Shown: piece after piece, positions 19,145 through 26,510 of the stretch | How positions within the stretch are numbered: position 1 is the first letter of the stretch | Layout of the letters: each line of letters begins with the position of its first letter | Assembly: GCF_019083995.1 (NCBI RefSeq) | Contig: NZ_JAHRCU010000005.1 | Coordinates: 186,001-250,000 of the forward strand | DNA: 64,000 bases | Source of the DNA: Roseococcus sp. SDR | GTDB lineage: Bacteria; Pseudomonadota; Alphaproteobacteria; Acetobacterales; Acetobacteraceae | Direction of reading: 5' to 3' | Made by a program: the position numbers and the translations under genes | The notes under the pieces: generated by a model | Told to the model about the DNA's origin: nothing | The model's input: only the letters and a program-made list of their open reading frames with translations | The model's database searches: none

Positions 19145-20119
19145 TCAGACGCCCTCGTAGACCACTTCGAGGGAAGGCTTGTTCAGCACGTTGGTGCCGC
19201 ACATGTCCTCCATCGTCGCCGGCTGCAGCGTGACGCCGCGGCCCACCGCATCGCCCTTGAAGAGGTTCAGCAGGTTCTCGTGGCTGAGCGGCGTGGGGCG
19301 CAACGGCGGCGCCTCGGCCACCTGGATGCCCAGCGCCTCGAAGAGCGGCGCCCATTGGCCGCCCGGCATGCCCACGATCTCGTAATTGGCGCTCTTGCGG
19401 CGGATATCCTCATCGGCCGGGATGGCGGCCAGCACGGGGATCCCCACGGCCTGGGCGAAGGCCTGCGCCTCGCCCGTGCCGTCATCCTTGTTGATGACCA
19501 GGCCCGCGACGCCGACATTGCCGCCGAGCTTGCGGAAGTAATCCACCGCCGAGCAGACATTGTTCGCCACATAGAGCGACTGCAGGTCGTTCGAGCCGAC
19601 GACGATGACCTTCTGGCACATGTCGCGCGCGATCGGCAGGCCGAAGCCGCCGCAGACCACGTCGCCCAGGAAGTCGAGCAGGACGTAGTCGAAATCCCAC
19701 TGATGGAAGCCCAGCTTCTCCAGCAGCTCGAAGCCGTGGATGATGCCGCGCCCGCCGCAACCGCGGCCGACCTCGGGGCCGCCCAGCTCCATGGCGAAGA
19801 CGCCATCGCGCTTGAAGCAGACATCGCCGATCGTCACCTGCTCGCCCGCCGCCTTCTTGCGGGAGGAGGTCTCGATGATGGTGGGGCAGGAACGGCCGCC
19901 GAAGAGGAGCGAGGTGGTGTCGCTCTTCGGATCGCAGCCGATCAGCAGGACGCGCTTGCCCTGGGCCGCCATCATGTAGCTGAGATTGGCCAGCGTGAAG
20001 GACTTGCCGATGCCCCCCTTGCCGTAGATCGCGATGATCTGCGTCTCCTTCTTCGCCGGAATCACCTCCATGGAGGCGGCGTCGTCGGAGGGCTGCATGT
20101 TCCCGGGCACAGCGTTCAT
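19145..20119 (-). CDS. bchX: Chlorophyllide a reductase iron-sulfur ATPase subunit X
   Basis: NifH/BchL-like homodimeric ATPase delivering electrons to BchYZ. The 324-residue protein has P-loop IYGKGGIGKSF (about 30-40), the switch II region and the 4Fe-4S cysteines in CFKRDGV and GRGCGGRG. Start ATG 20119 follows GGAGAAAA and overlaps the bchC stop (ATGA). An upstream frame extension lies inside bchC. Confidence 0.96.
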   Translation of the reverse strand: MNAVPGNMQPSDDAASMEVIPAKKETQIIAIYGKGGIGKSFTLANLSYMMAAQGKRVLLIGCDPKSDTTSLLFGGRSCPTIIETSSRKKAAGEQVTIGDVCFKRDGVFAMELGGPEVGRGCGGRGIIHGFELLEKLGFHQWDFDYVLLDFLGDVVCGGFGLPIARDMCQKVIVVGSNDLQSLYVANNVCSAVDYFRKLGGNVGVAGLVINKDDGTGEAQAFAQAVGIPVLAAIPADEDIRRKSANYEIVGMPGGQWAPLFEALGIQVAEAPPLRPTPLSHENLLNLFKGDAVGRGVTLQPATMEDMCGTNVLNKPSLEVVYEGV

Positions 20120-21045
20120 GCGTGTTTTCTCCAATCGAGGACCATCTTGAGGCAGCGCGCATCGCCGAAGGCGGTGCGGTAGGCGTCGGGCGCGTCGCCG
20201 GCGTGCTGGCGATGCGTGATCAGGTGGTCGAGCGAGAGCTTGCCCTCGGTGAGGAGCAGGTTCAGCGCGGCCATGTCCTGCGCCTGCCATTCGGCGGCGA
20301 TGCGCAGGCGCATCTCCCGCATGAAGGCCGGGGCGAAGGCGAAGGAGAGGCGGTCGTAGAAGCCGGCCAGCGTGATCTCGCCGCCGGGCGCCAGGCGCGC
20401 CACGAGCTGGTCGAGGATGTTCTGATCACCGCTCGCATCGCAGATGCGGCGATAATCGCGGCGTGCATCCGTCTCGGGCGAGAGCACGGCGTAGCCCTCG
20501 GCACCCTCGGCGCGTTCGGGGCTGAGCTCCCAGACGGTGGGCGCCGGCTGGCCCATGGCGATGGTGATACGCGCCAGGAGGCGGCCCAGCACGCCATGGC
20601 CGATGATCAACTCCGGCGGGTGGTCCACGATCGCGTGGTACGCCGTGGCGGCCAGTGCCAGCAGGATCGCTGTGTCGCCCAGCGACTCGTCCACCGGGAT
20701 GACGCGGGCCCCCGGCGTGACCAGGCGACCAGCGGCGCCGCCAAACAGGCCCCGCACATCACGAAATCCGCGGGAGCCGGGAATGAAGACGCGCCGGCCG
20801 ACGGCCTGGCCCGACGCCGGGCCGGCCTGGACGATGCGGCCCACGCTCTCATAGCCGGGGACGAGGGGGTAACCCATGCCGGGGAAATTCGGCATGCGGC
20901 CCAGCCAGAGCAGCTTTTCCGTGCCCGTGCTGATGCCGGACCACTCGACGTGGACCACCACATCTTCCTCGCCGGGGGGCAGGAGGTCGACACGCTGGAG
21001 CTGCAACTGCTCCGGCTGGGTCATCAGGACCGCGATGGTGTCCAC
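20116..21045 (-). CDS. bchC: 3-hydroxyethyl bacteriochlorophyllide a dehydrogenase
   Basis: Oxidises the 3-hydroxyethyl group to acetyl, a late step in bacteriochlorophyll a formation. The 309-residue medium-chain dehydrogenase fold shows WSGISTGTEKLLWLGRMP, PLVPGYESVGRIV and a nucleotide-binding region near HGVLGRLLARI. The start is GTG 21045. Its promoter lies in the gap to crtF and is covered by tandem PpsR-type palindromes, although it is also in line with upstream crtEF. Confidence 0.94.
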   Translation of the reverse strand: MDTIAVLMTQPEQLQLQRVDLLPPGEEDVVVHVEWSGISTGTEKLLWLGRMPNFPGMGYPLVPGYESVGRIVQAGPASGQAVGRRVFIPGSRGFRDVRGLFGGAAGRLVTPGARVIPVDESLGDTAILLALAATAYHAIVDHPPELIIGHGVLGRLLARITIAMGQPAPTVWELSPERAEGAEGYAVLSPETDARRDYRRICDASGDQNILDQLVARLAPGGEITLAGFYDRLSFAFAPAFMREMRLRIAAEWQAQDMAALNLLLTEGKLSLDHLITHRQHAGDAPDAYRTAFGDARCLKMVLDWRKHA

Positions 21046-21075
21046 GTGTGGTCGAACTCCCTTTCAGGGACGGGT

Positions 21076-21119
21076 CGTCAATCTAGACCGACAGTCAAAA
21101 GTGTCAAGTGAAATGGACA
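21076..21119 (-). promoter_or_regulatory. bchC promoter covered by tandem PpsR/CrtJ palindromes
   Basis: Site 1 (21102-21119) is a perfect TGT-N12-ACA. Site 2 (21076-21093) is CGT-N12-ACA, one base off. They are eight base pairs apart, the spacing used for cooperative CrtJ binding at the R. capsulatus bchC promoter. On the minus strand a perfect -35 TTGACA (21107-21102) and TAGATT as -10 (21085-21080), spaced 16 bp, are embedded in the two palindromes. Binding would therefore block polymerase. This implies aerobic/light repression. Confidence 0.85.
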
Positions 21120-21136
21120 TTCGCGCCATGCCTATG

Positions 21137-22270
21137 TCACGCAGACGCAACAAGCACGCGGGTGAGAAGCGGTGTCGCAGTGGGGAGCAGGCGGGGTTGT
21201 CGGAAGCCCGCCGCTTCCAGCATTTCGCAAAGCCTTCGTGGCGTGCGCGGGCGCCCCGTGCCCATGGCGCGCAGGTAGAAGCCGAAATAGGCGGCCCCCA
21301 TGGCCTCCGCGCCTGGCGTCTCGGCCATCGGCTCGGCCACCAGCAGCGTGCCGCCGGGGGGCAGGGCCGCATGGGCGGCACGCAGCATGCCGGCCACATC
21401 TGCCTCGTCATGGTCGTGCAGGACGCGGACGAAACTGATGATGTCGGCGCCTTGAGGGAGGATTCCGGCGTGGAAGTCGCCCCCCACGGTGCGGGCGCGA
21501 TCGGCCATGCCAGCCGCCGCGAAGCGCGACTCCGCACGCGCGGCAACGGCAGGAAGGTCGAAGAGGATGACGTTCAGTGCAGGGTGTGCGGCGGCCACCG
21601 CGCGCAGGAAGGAGCCATCGCCGCCGCCCACGTCGAGCAGACAGCGATGTTTAGAAAAATCATAAGCATCAAGCACTTCGCTCGAGATCATCGGCTGCGA
21701 GGCGGCCATGAGCGCCGTGTAGGGGGCGACCTCGGCATCGCCCAGCGCCTCGGGCCGCTCCACGCCGGCATAGGGCCAATAGGCGGCGAGCTTGCCGCCG
21801 CCGCGCTCGCCGCGCAGCAGGGCCACCGGATCGGTCAGGTCGGCGTAGAGCATCGCATGGTGGGTCACCATGGATTCGATGGCGGCATTGCCCACCATCA
21901 CCGCCCCCAGCTGCCCCAACGCCCAGCGGCCGTTGCGGCGCTTGGTCAGGCCCAGCGACTCGGCCGCCTCGAGCAGCTGCGCCGCCGCATCGGCGGGCAG
22001 GCCGAGGCGATGCGCCAGCGTGCGCTCCTCCTGCGGGCCTTCGGCCAGGATGGTGAAGAGATCCAGCCGCACGCAGGCATAGAGCACCTGCGAGTAGACG
22101 AAGCCGGCCGCGAGATCGAAGAGCGAGCGCGCCCTTCGCCGCGCCATGCCGCGCGTCAGCGGAAAGCGGCCGGCCCAGCGGCGGAAATCGGCGCTGGCCA
22201 CGAGCCGGTCATGCCAGGCGGCCAGGCGGTCGCGCCAGTTCAGGGGGGAGGTCAGGGCGAGGCTTTTCAA
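21137..22270 (-). CDS. crtF: Demethylspheroidene O-methyltransferase
   Basis: SAM-dependent methylation of the C-1 hydroxyl of acyclic carotenoids. The 377-residue protein has an N-terminal dimerisation/winged-helix region and a C-terminal methyltransferase domain with motif I LLDVGGGDGSFLRA and VRVLHDHDEADV. The only start fitting the family N-terminus is TTG 22270, ten bases after the crtE stop, with no clear Shine-Dalgarno, so it may depend on translational coupling from crtE. Confidence 0.92.
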   Translation of the reverse strand: MKSLALTSPLNWRDRLAAWHDRLVASADFRRWAGRFPLTRGMARRRARSLFDLAAGFVYSQVLYACVRLDLFTILAEGPQEERTLAHRLGLPADAAAQLLEAAESLGLTKRRNGRWALGQLGAVMVGNAAIESMVTHHAMLYADLTDPVALLRGERGGGKLAAYWPYAGVERPEALGDAEVAPYTALMAASQPMISSEVLDAYDFSKHRCLLDVGGGDGSFLRAVAAAHPALNVILFDLPAVAARAESRFAAAGMADRARTVGGDFHAGILPQGADIISFVRVLHDHDEADVAGMLRAAHAALPPGGTLLVAEPMAETPGAEAMGAAYFGFYLRAMGTGRPRTPRRLCEMLEAAGFRQPRLLPTATPLLTRVLVASA

Positions 22271-22280
22271 AGGCGGGGGC

Positions 22281-23147
22281 TCAGAGCGCGTGGGCGGGCA
22301 GGGTCTTGGGCACCAGGCGCCGAGCCTCGTGGCGCATGAGCGCGCCGAGTTCCGCGCGGCCGGGGCAGGGCGGGATCGCCTCCACCGCCAGATCCGCCAA
22401 TTCTTCCAGGCGCTTGACGGCGCCCTTCAGGCCCAGCTCGCGCACCGCGCTCGGCCGGTCATGCGCCGCGTCCTGGCCGACCGGCTTGCCCAGCTGCTCC
22501 GCGTCGGAAATCGCATCGCCGATGTCATCGGCCACCTGATAGGCCTCGCCCAGGCGAAGCCCGACTGCGTTCCAGGCCTCGATGGGCCCGCCGGCCGCGG
22601 CCGCACCCGCCATGGTGGCGCCGGCGAAGAGGGCGGCGGTCTTGGCGCGGTGATAGGCCGCGACATCCACGCGCTTCTCACATTCCCAGGCCTGGCCGGC
22701 CACGATGCCGAGCGGCGTGCCGACCGAATCCCCCACGATCCGCATCACATCGCCGAGCCGCTCCGGATGGGCGCAGTGCGCGGCGGCGCGGGCGATGGTC
22801 TGGAAGGCGAGGACGATCAGCGCATCGCCGGCCAGCAGCGCCAAGGGCTCGCTGAAGGCACGATGGACGGTGAGCCGGCCGCGCCGCGTCGCCGCGTCGT
22901 CGAAGCAGGGCATGTCGTCATGCACGAGGGAGGCGCAGTGCAGCATCTCGATCGCGGCGGCGGTCGCTTCCACCAGCACCGGGTCATCCATGCCGCAGGC
23001 GGCGGCGGCGGCCATGCAAAGCCGCGGGCGCACCCGCGCGCCGCCGGGGAAGACGGCGTGGTGCATGGCGAGCGAGAGCAGGGGCGGCGTGGCCCCGGGC
23101 GCCAGGGCCTCGGTCAATTGCCGTTCGATGCGACGGTTCGCGTCCAT
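22281..23147 (-). CDS. crtE: Geranylgeranyl diphosphate synthase
   Basis: Makes C20 GGPP for carotenoids and the bacteriochlorophyll tail. The 288-residue isoprenyl synthase has the first Asp-rich motif in HDDMPCFDDAATRRG and the second in DDIGDAISDAEQLGK. ATG 23147 follows GGGAG. It is the first gene of the crtEF-bchCXYZ-pufBALMC chain and diverges from crtC across a PpsR-type operator. Confidence 0.94.
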   Translation of the reverse strand: MDANRRIERQLTEALAPGATPPLLSLAMHHAVFPGGARVRPRLCMAAAAACGMDDPVLVEATAAAIEMLHCASLVHDDMPCFDDAATRRGRLTVHRAFSEPLALLAGDALIVLAFQTIARAAAHCAHPERLGDVMRIVGDSVGTPLGIVAGQAWECEKRVDVAAYHRAKTAALFAGATMAGAAAAGGPIEAWNAVGLRLGEAYQVADDIGDAISDAEQLGKPVGQDAAHDRPSAVRELGLKGAVKRLEELADLAVEAIPPCPGRAELGALMRHEARRLVPKTLPAHAL

Positions 23148-23194
23148 GGAAGTGCTCCCTTCGGAACGGCGAAGATGGCACTCTCCTCATTGAC

Positions 23195-23212
23195 TGTCAC
23201 GTTCAATTGACA
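23195..23212. promoter_or_regulatory. PpsR/CrtJ operator in the crtE-crtC divergent region
   Basis: Perfect TGT-N12-ACA, 48 bases before crtE and about 90 before crtC. A plus-strand -35-like TTGACA (23207-23212) is embedded in it. A weaker TGT-N12-ACC lies at 23239-23256. One operator could repress both carotenoid directions, as in other purple bacteria. Confidence 0.78.
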
Positions 23213-23250
23213 GCAATCTCGCGTCGGACCGAAAAAACTGTCAACTGATC

Positions 23251-23267
23251 CTGACCATGCTGGTCAG
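23251..23267. promoter_or_regulatory. Perfect dyad in the crtC leader
   Basis: CTGACCA-TGC-TGGTCAG, a 7+3+7 perfect inverted repeat, 36 bases before the crtC start. It could be an operator for a second regulator or a small RNA hairpin. No known family is assigned. Confidence 0.45.
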
Positions 23268-23303
23268 GCAACGAGCGACCCGCAGGGTCCAGGAGATGCG
23301 CCC

Positions 23304-24254
23304 TTGCCCTTGGACGATCCCTCGAACGGCCTCGGCCCCGGCTTCCACCACACGCCCCCGAAAGACGGCTATGCCTGGTGGTATCTGGATGCGCTGAGCG
23401 AGGATCACCGCCACGGGCTGACCATCATCGTCTTCCTGGGCTCGGTCTTCTCGCCCTACTACGCGATCGCGCGCCGCCAGGGCCCGGCGGACCCGATGAA
23501 TCATTGCTGCATCAACGTGGCGCTCTATGGCAGCCCGGCCCGCTTCGCGATGACCGACCGCCCGGCCCGCGCGCTGAAGCGCGACGATGTCAGCATCACC
23601 ATCGGGCCGTCGGCCATGCGCTGGGACGGGAAGGTGCTGACGCTGGACCTGGATGAGGTGGCCGTGCCGCTGCCGCGCCGCATCCGGGGCCAGGTGCGCC
23701 TCACGCCGGGGCCGATGAACCGCCGCGTCTTCACGCTCGATGCGGCCGGCCACCACCATTGGCGGCCGATGAGTGCGGCGGCCAAGGTGGAGGTGGAACT
23801 CGAGCATCCGGGCCTCTCCTGGAAAGGCCATGGCTATTTCGACAGCAACTGGGGCTCGGCGCCGCTGGAGCGCGATTTCCAGGAGTGGGACTGGTGCCGC
23901 GTGCCGCTGAAGGAGGGGGCCGCCATCCTCTATGATGCGCGCCGCCGTGACGGCACGCGCCAGCAATTGGCTCTCCGCTTCCACGAGGATGGCCGCATCG
24001 AGGAGATGCCCGTGCCCCCCGACGTCAGCATGCGCCGCTCCCTCTGGGGCATCCGCCGCGCCACGCAGAGCGAGAAGGGGGCGCGCATCGTGAAGACGCT
24101 GCTGGACACGCCCTTCTATGCGCGCTCCGTGCTGGAGACGACGCTCTGCGGCGAGACCGCCATGGGCGTGCATGAAAGCCTGGATTGCGACCGCTTCGCC
24201 GCCCTGCCCATCCAGCTGATCCTGCCATTTCGGGTTCCGCGGCGCTGGGTCTAG
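23304..24254 (+). CDS. crtC: Acyclic carotenoid 1,2-hydratase
   Basis: Adds water to the terminal double bond of neurosporene or lycopene on the spheroidene pathway. The 316-residue protein has the conserved YAWWYLDALSEDHRHGLTIIVF near the start and WKGHGYFDSNWGSAPLE centrally. The start appears to be TTG 23304, with AGGAG eight bases upstream; no in-frame ATG is near. crtD, its usual partner, is absent from the window, and this gene marks the end of the cluster. Confidence 0.93.
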   Translation: MPLDDPSNGLGPGFHHTPPKDGYAWWYLDALSEDHRHGLTIIVFLGSVFSPYYAIARRQGPADPMNHCCINVALYGSPARFAMTDRPARALKRDDVSITIGPSAMRWDGKVLTLDLDEVAVPLPRRIRGQVRLTPGPMNRRVFTLDAAGHHHWRPMSAAAKVEVELEHPGLSWKGHGYFDSNWGSAPLERDFQEWDWCRVPLKEGAAILYDARRRDGTRQQLALRFHEDGRIEEMPVPPDVSMRRSLWGIRRATQSEKGARIVKTLLDTPFYARSVLETTLCGETAMGVHESLDCDRFAALPIQLILPFRVPRRWV

Positions 24255-24283
24255 GATACCCGAAACGCCCCGGAGGACTGACC

Positions 24284-25081
24284 ATGCTCGAACAATCCCC
24301 CATGCCCGTCCTGGACATCCCCTCGCTGCGCGACAAGGTCTCGCCCGCGGAGTGGCAGGCCCGCGTGAACCTCGCCGCCTGCTATCGCCTCATCGCGCTC
24401 TACGGCATGAGCGACATGATCGCGAACCACATCTCGGCCCGCGTGCCGGGCGAGGAGGGCGCCTTCCTCATCAACGCCTATGGGCTGCTCTATGAGGAGA
24501 TCACCGCCTCCTCCCTCATCAAGATCGACGTGAAGGGCAATATCCTGCTCAAGCCCGATTTCGGCGAGCTGAACTACGGCGTGAACCGCGCGGGCTTCGT
24601 CATCCATGGCGCGATCCATGAGGCGAGCCACGAGATCGACTGCGTGATCCACACGCACACCTGGCCGGGCATGGCCGTCTCCTCGCTGGAATGCGGCCTG
24701 CTGCCGATGAACCAGACGGCGATGCGCTTCCTCAAGATCGGCTATCACGACTATGCGGGTGTCGTGCTCGACACCGCGATGCAGGCGAAGCTGGTCGAGG
24801 ATCTCGGCAGCAACAACGCGCTGATCCTGCGCAACCACGGGCTGCTGACGGTGGGCAAGACCATCGCGGAGGCCTTCAACGCCATGCACCGGCTCGAGCT
24901 CTCCTGCCGGGCGCAGCTCGCGGCACTCGCCTGCAATGCGAAGATCATCCAGGTGCCCCAGCATGTGCTGGAGGAGACCTACATGAACTACCAGCCGCAG
25001 ACGCGCCGCCCCTATGGCGTGATGGAATGGCCCGCGCTGCTGCGCCGTCTCGACCGGATCGATCCTTCTTTCCGGAACTGA
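24284..25081 (+). CDS. Class II aldolase/adducin family protein
   Basis: A 265-residue zinc aldolase/epimerase-fold protein with the metal-binding HTHTWPGMAVSSL, a second His in LILRNHGLLTVG, and NHISARVPG near the N-terminus. Many such proteins are sugar-phosphate aldolases, but the adducin-like subgroup in alphaproteobacteria has no defined substrate, so none is assigned. Start ATG 24284 has CGGAGGA upstream. An in-frame extension back into crtC is rejected. It is the first non-photosynthetic gene after the cluster. Confidence 0.85.
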   Translation: MLEQSPMPVLDIPSLRDKVSPAEWQARVNLAACYRLIALYGMSDMIANHISARVPGEEGAFLINAYGLLYEEITASSLIKIDVKGNILLKPDFGELNYGVNRAGFVIHGAIHEASHEIDCVIHTHTWPGMAVSSLECGLLPMNQTAMRFLKIGYHDYAGVVLDTAMQAKLVEDLGSNNALILRNHGLLTVGKTIAEAFNAMHRLELSCRAQLAALACNAKIIQVPQHVLEETYMNYQPQTRRPYGVMEWPALLRRLDRIDPSFRN

Positions 25082-25107
25082 TCCCAAGCGCACGAAGTTC
25101 CGCCCTG

Positions 25108-25219
25108 CGGCCCGAAGGGCCGAGCGCGCGCATGCGTGCCGCGGGAAATGCCGCGAAGCCGAGGGCCGCGGAGGCGGCCCGCCCGGCGTCTGAGGGGCAC
25201 GAAGGTGAAACCTTCGTGC
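25108..25219. terminator. Paired inverted repeats in the convergent gap
   Basis: The 154-base gap between the aldolase-like gene and the converging methyltransferase gene holds two hairpins. One is CGGCCC-GAA-GGGCCG at 25108-25122. The other is a strong 10-bp stem at 25197-25206/25210-25219 (GCACGAAGGT, loop GAA). The second is a plausible bidirectional terminator, though it lacks a clear U-tract. The rest of the gap holds no gene. Confidence 0.5.
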
Positions 25220-25235
25220 GGTTGGTATGAGGGGC

Positions 25236-26489
25236 TCAGGGGAAGGGCAGGCGGATCCGCTCACGGAACCAGAAGGCGCCCTCGGCCACCAGGCTCGCGT
25301 GATAGGGCGGCTGCAGGTCGCCCCGCGGAAACTCCCCGGTGATGGTCACGCCCTCGCCGGGGGGCACGTCGCGCCCCAGCGTGCCGCGCGCCATCAGCTC
25401 CATCTCGCCCGCGCCGGAGGCGAGGCTGCCGGTGGCGCCCATCGTCACCAGTCCTTCCTCCCGCTCGGCCTGCGCGCGCCAGGTGGTCTCGCCGGTGTTC
25501 TCGGCGCGCAGCACCACGCGCAGCGTGCCGGGGCTGGGTTCGCTCGCCTCGATCACGGTGAAGCGGGCTGAGGTCCGGTCGGGGTCGAGCCCGCCCGGGC
25601 GCAGCGCGCGCGGCCGCCGCGCGAGGCAGGTGTTCCAGCCGCGCTCATGCCCGTCGCCCGCCGCCTCTTCGATGGTCCGGCGGCCCTGGCCGGCGGGGAA
25701 GAAGCCGTTCACGCTGTGCAGGAACTGGATCTCGGTGAAGCCCGTCTCGCGCAGCAGATGCGTCAGGTAGTCGCGCGCGAAGGGGCTCTCCAACGTGCCG
25801 TAGCGCGCCATCTCGGCGTCCAGCTCGGCCTCCAGCGCGCGGTCGCCGGGGTTCCAGCGGCTCTCGCCCAGCACGGCCATCTGCCCGCCCGGCGCCAGCA
25901 GGCCCAGCACGTTGCGCGCGGCCTTCGCCTCGTCGATCACGTGGTGCCACGCCTCATAGAACACCACCGCATCGGCGCGGCCCGAGCCTTCGAGGTCCGG
26001 CGGCAGGCTTTCCATCGTGCCGCGCACGAATTCCGCGCGCGCCAGCATGTCGATCTCCCACTTGGCCGAGGCGCGCTCGATCCGCTTGCGCGCGATGTCG
26101 AGCATGTCCTGGCTCGGCTCCAGCAGGATGACGCGATAGCCGATCATCAGGAACTGCTCGGCGAGCCAGCCGGGGCCCGCCCCCGCATCCACGATGGTGC
26201 CGCCGGGCAGGTCGAGCTTCTGGATGATGTTCAGCGCATTGTAGATGGCGCGGAAATAATGGGCATGGCCGCGCGTCGCATCGAGCGGCTTGAGCAGCAG
26301 GCTCTCGCGATGTTCGGGCGGGATCTTCCAGGTATAGGCCTCGGCCGCCGCCACCAGTTCCTCGTAGCGGCCATCGGCGGCGGTCACGTAGCGCCGCGGG
26401 CCGGTGAAGCCCGGTTGTTCCGGCGCAGGCGCGGGCGTGGGCGCGCGGCCCAGCACGCGCCGCAACCAGCCCGGCGGTTCAGCGGGCAT
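25236..26489 (-). CDS. SAM-dependent methyltransferase with C-terminal beta-rich domain
   Basis: A 417-residue protein. Residues about 65-270 form a class I methyltransferase fold with motif I IVDAGAGPGWLAEQF and the acidic strand-2 end LLEPSQDM. Residues about 300-417 look like a beta-sandwich (TGETTWRAQAEREEG, LPPGEG-type loops), similar in flavour to Ig-like domains appended to polysaccharide or lipid-modifying methyltransferases. The substrate is unknown. It lies 21 bases downstream of the sensor-fused adaptor gene on the same strand, so it may be co-transcribed with the exporter. Confidence 0.75.
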   Translation of the reverse strand: MPAEPPGWLRRVLGRAPTPAPAPEQPGFTGPRRYVTAADGRYEELVAAAEAYTWKIPPEHRESLLLKPLDATRGHAHYFRAIYNALNIIQKLDLPGGTIVDAGAGPGWLAEQFLMIGYRVILLEPSQDMLDIARKRIERASAKWEIDMLARAEFVRGTMESLPPDLEGSGRADAVVFYEAWHHVIDEAKAARNVLGLLAPGGQMAVLGESRWNPGDRALEAELDAEMARYGTLESPFARDYLTHLLRETGFTEIQFLHSVNGFFPAGQGRRTIEEAAGDGHERGWNTCLARRPRALRPGGLDPDRTSARFTVIEASEPSPGTLRVVLRAENTGETTWRAQAEREEGLVTMGATGSLASGAGEMELMARGTLGRDVPPGEGVTITGEFPRGDLQPPYHASLVAEGAFWFRERIRLPFP

Positions 26490-26510
26490 CAGGGGAGATC
26501 GAAGGCATGG

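Noticed and set aside
17600-20182. Open frame of 860 codons on the plus strand
   Set aside because: Antisense to bchY and bchX; low-complexity Arg/Gly/Ala-rich product; mirror of real third-position GC bias.
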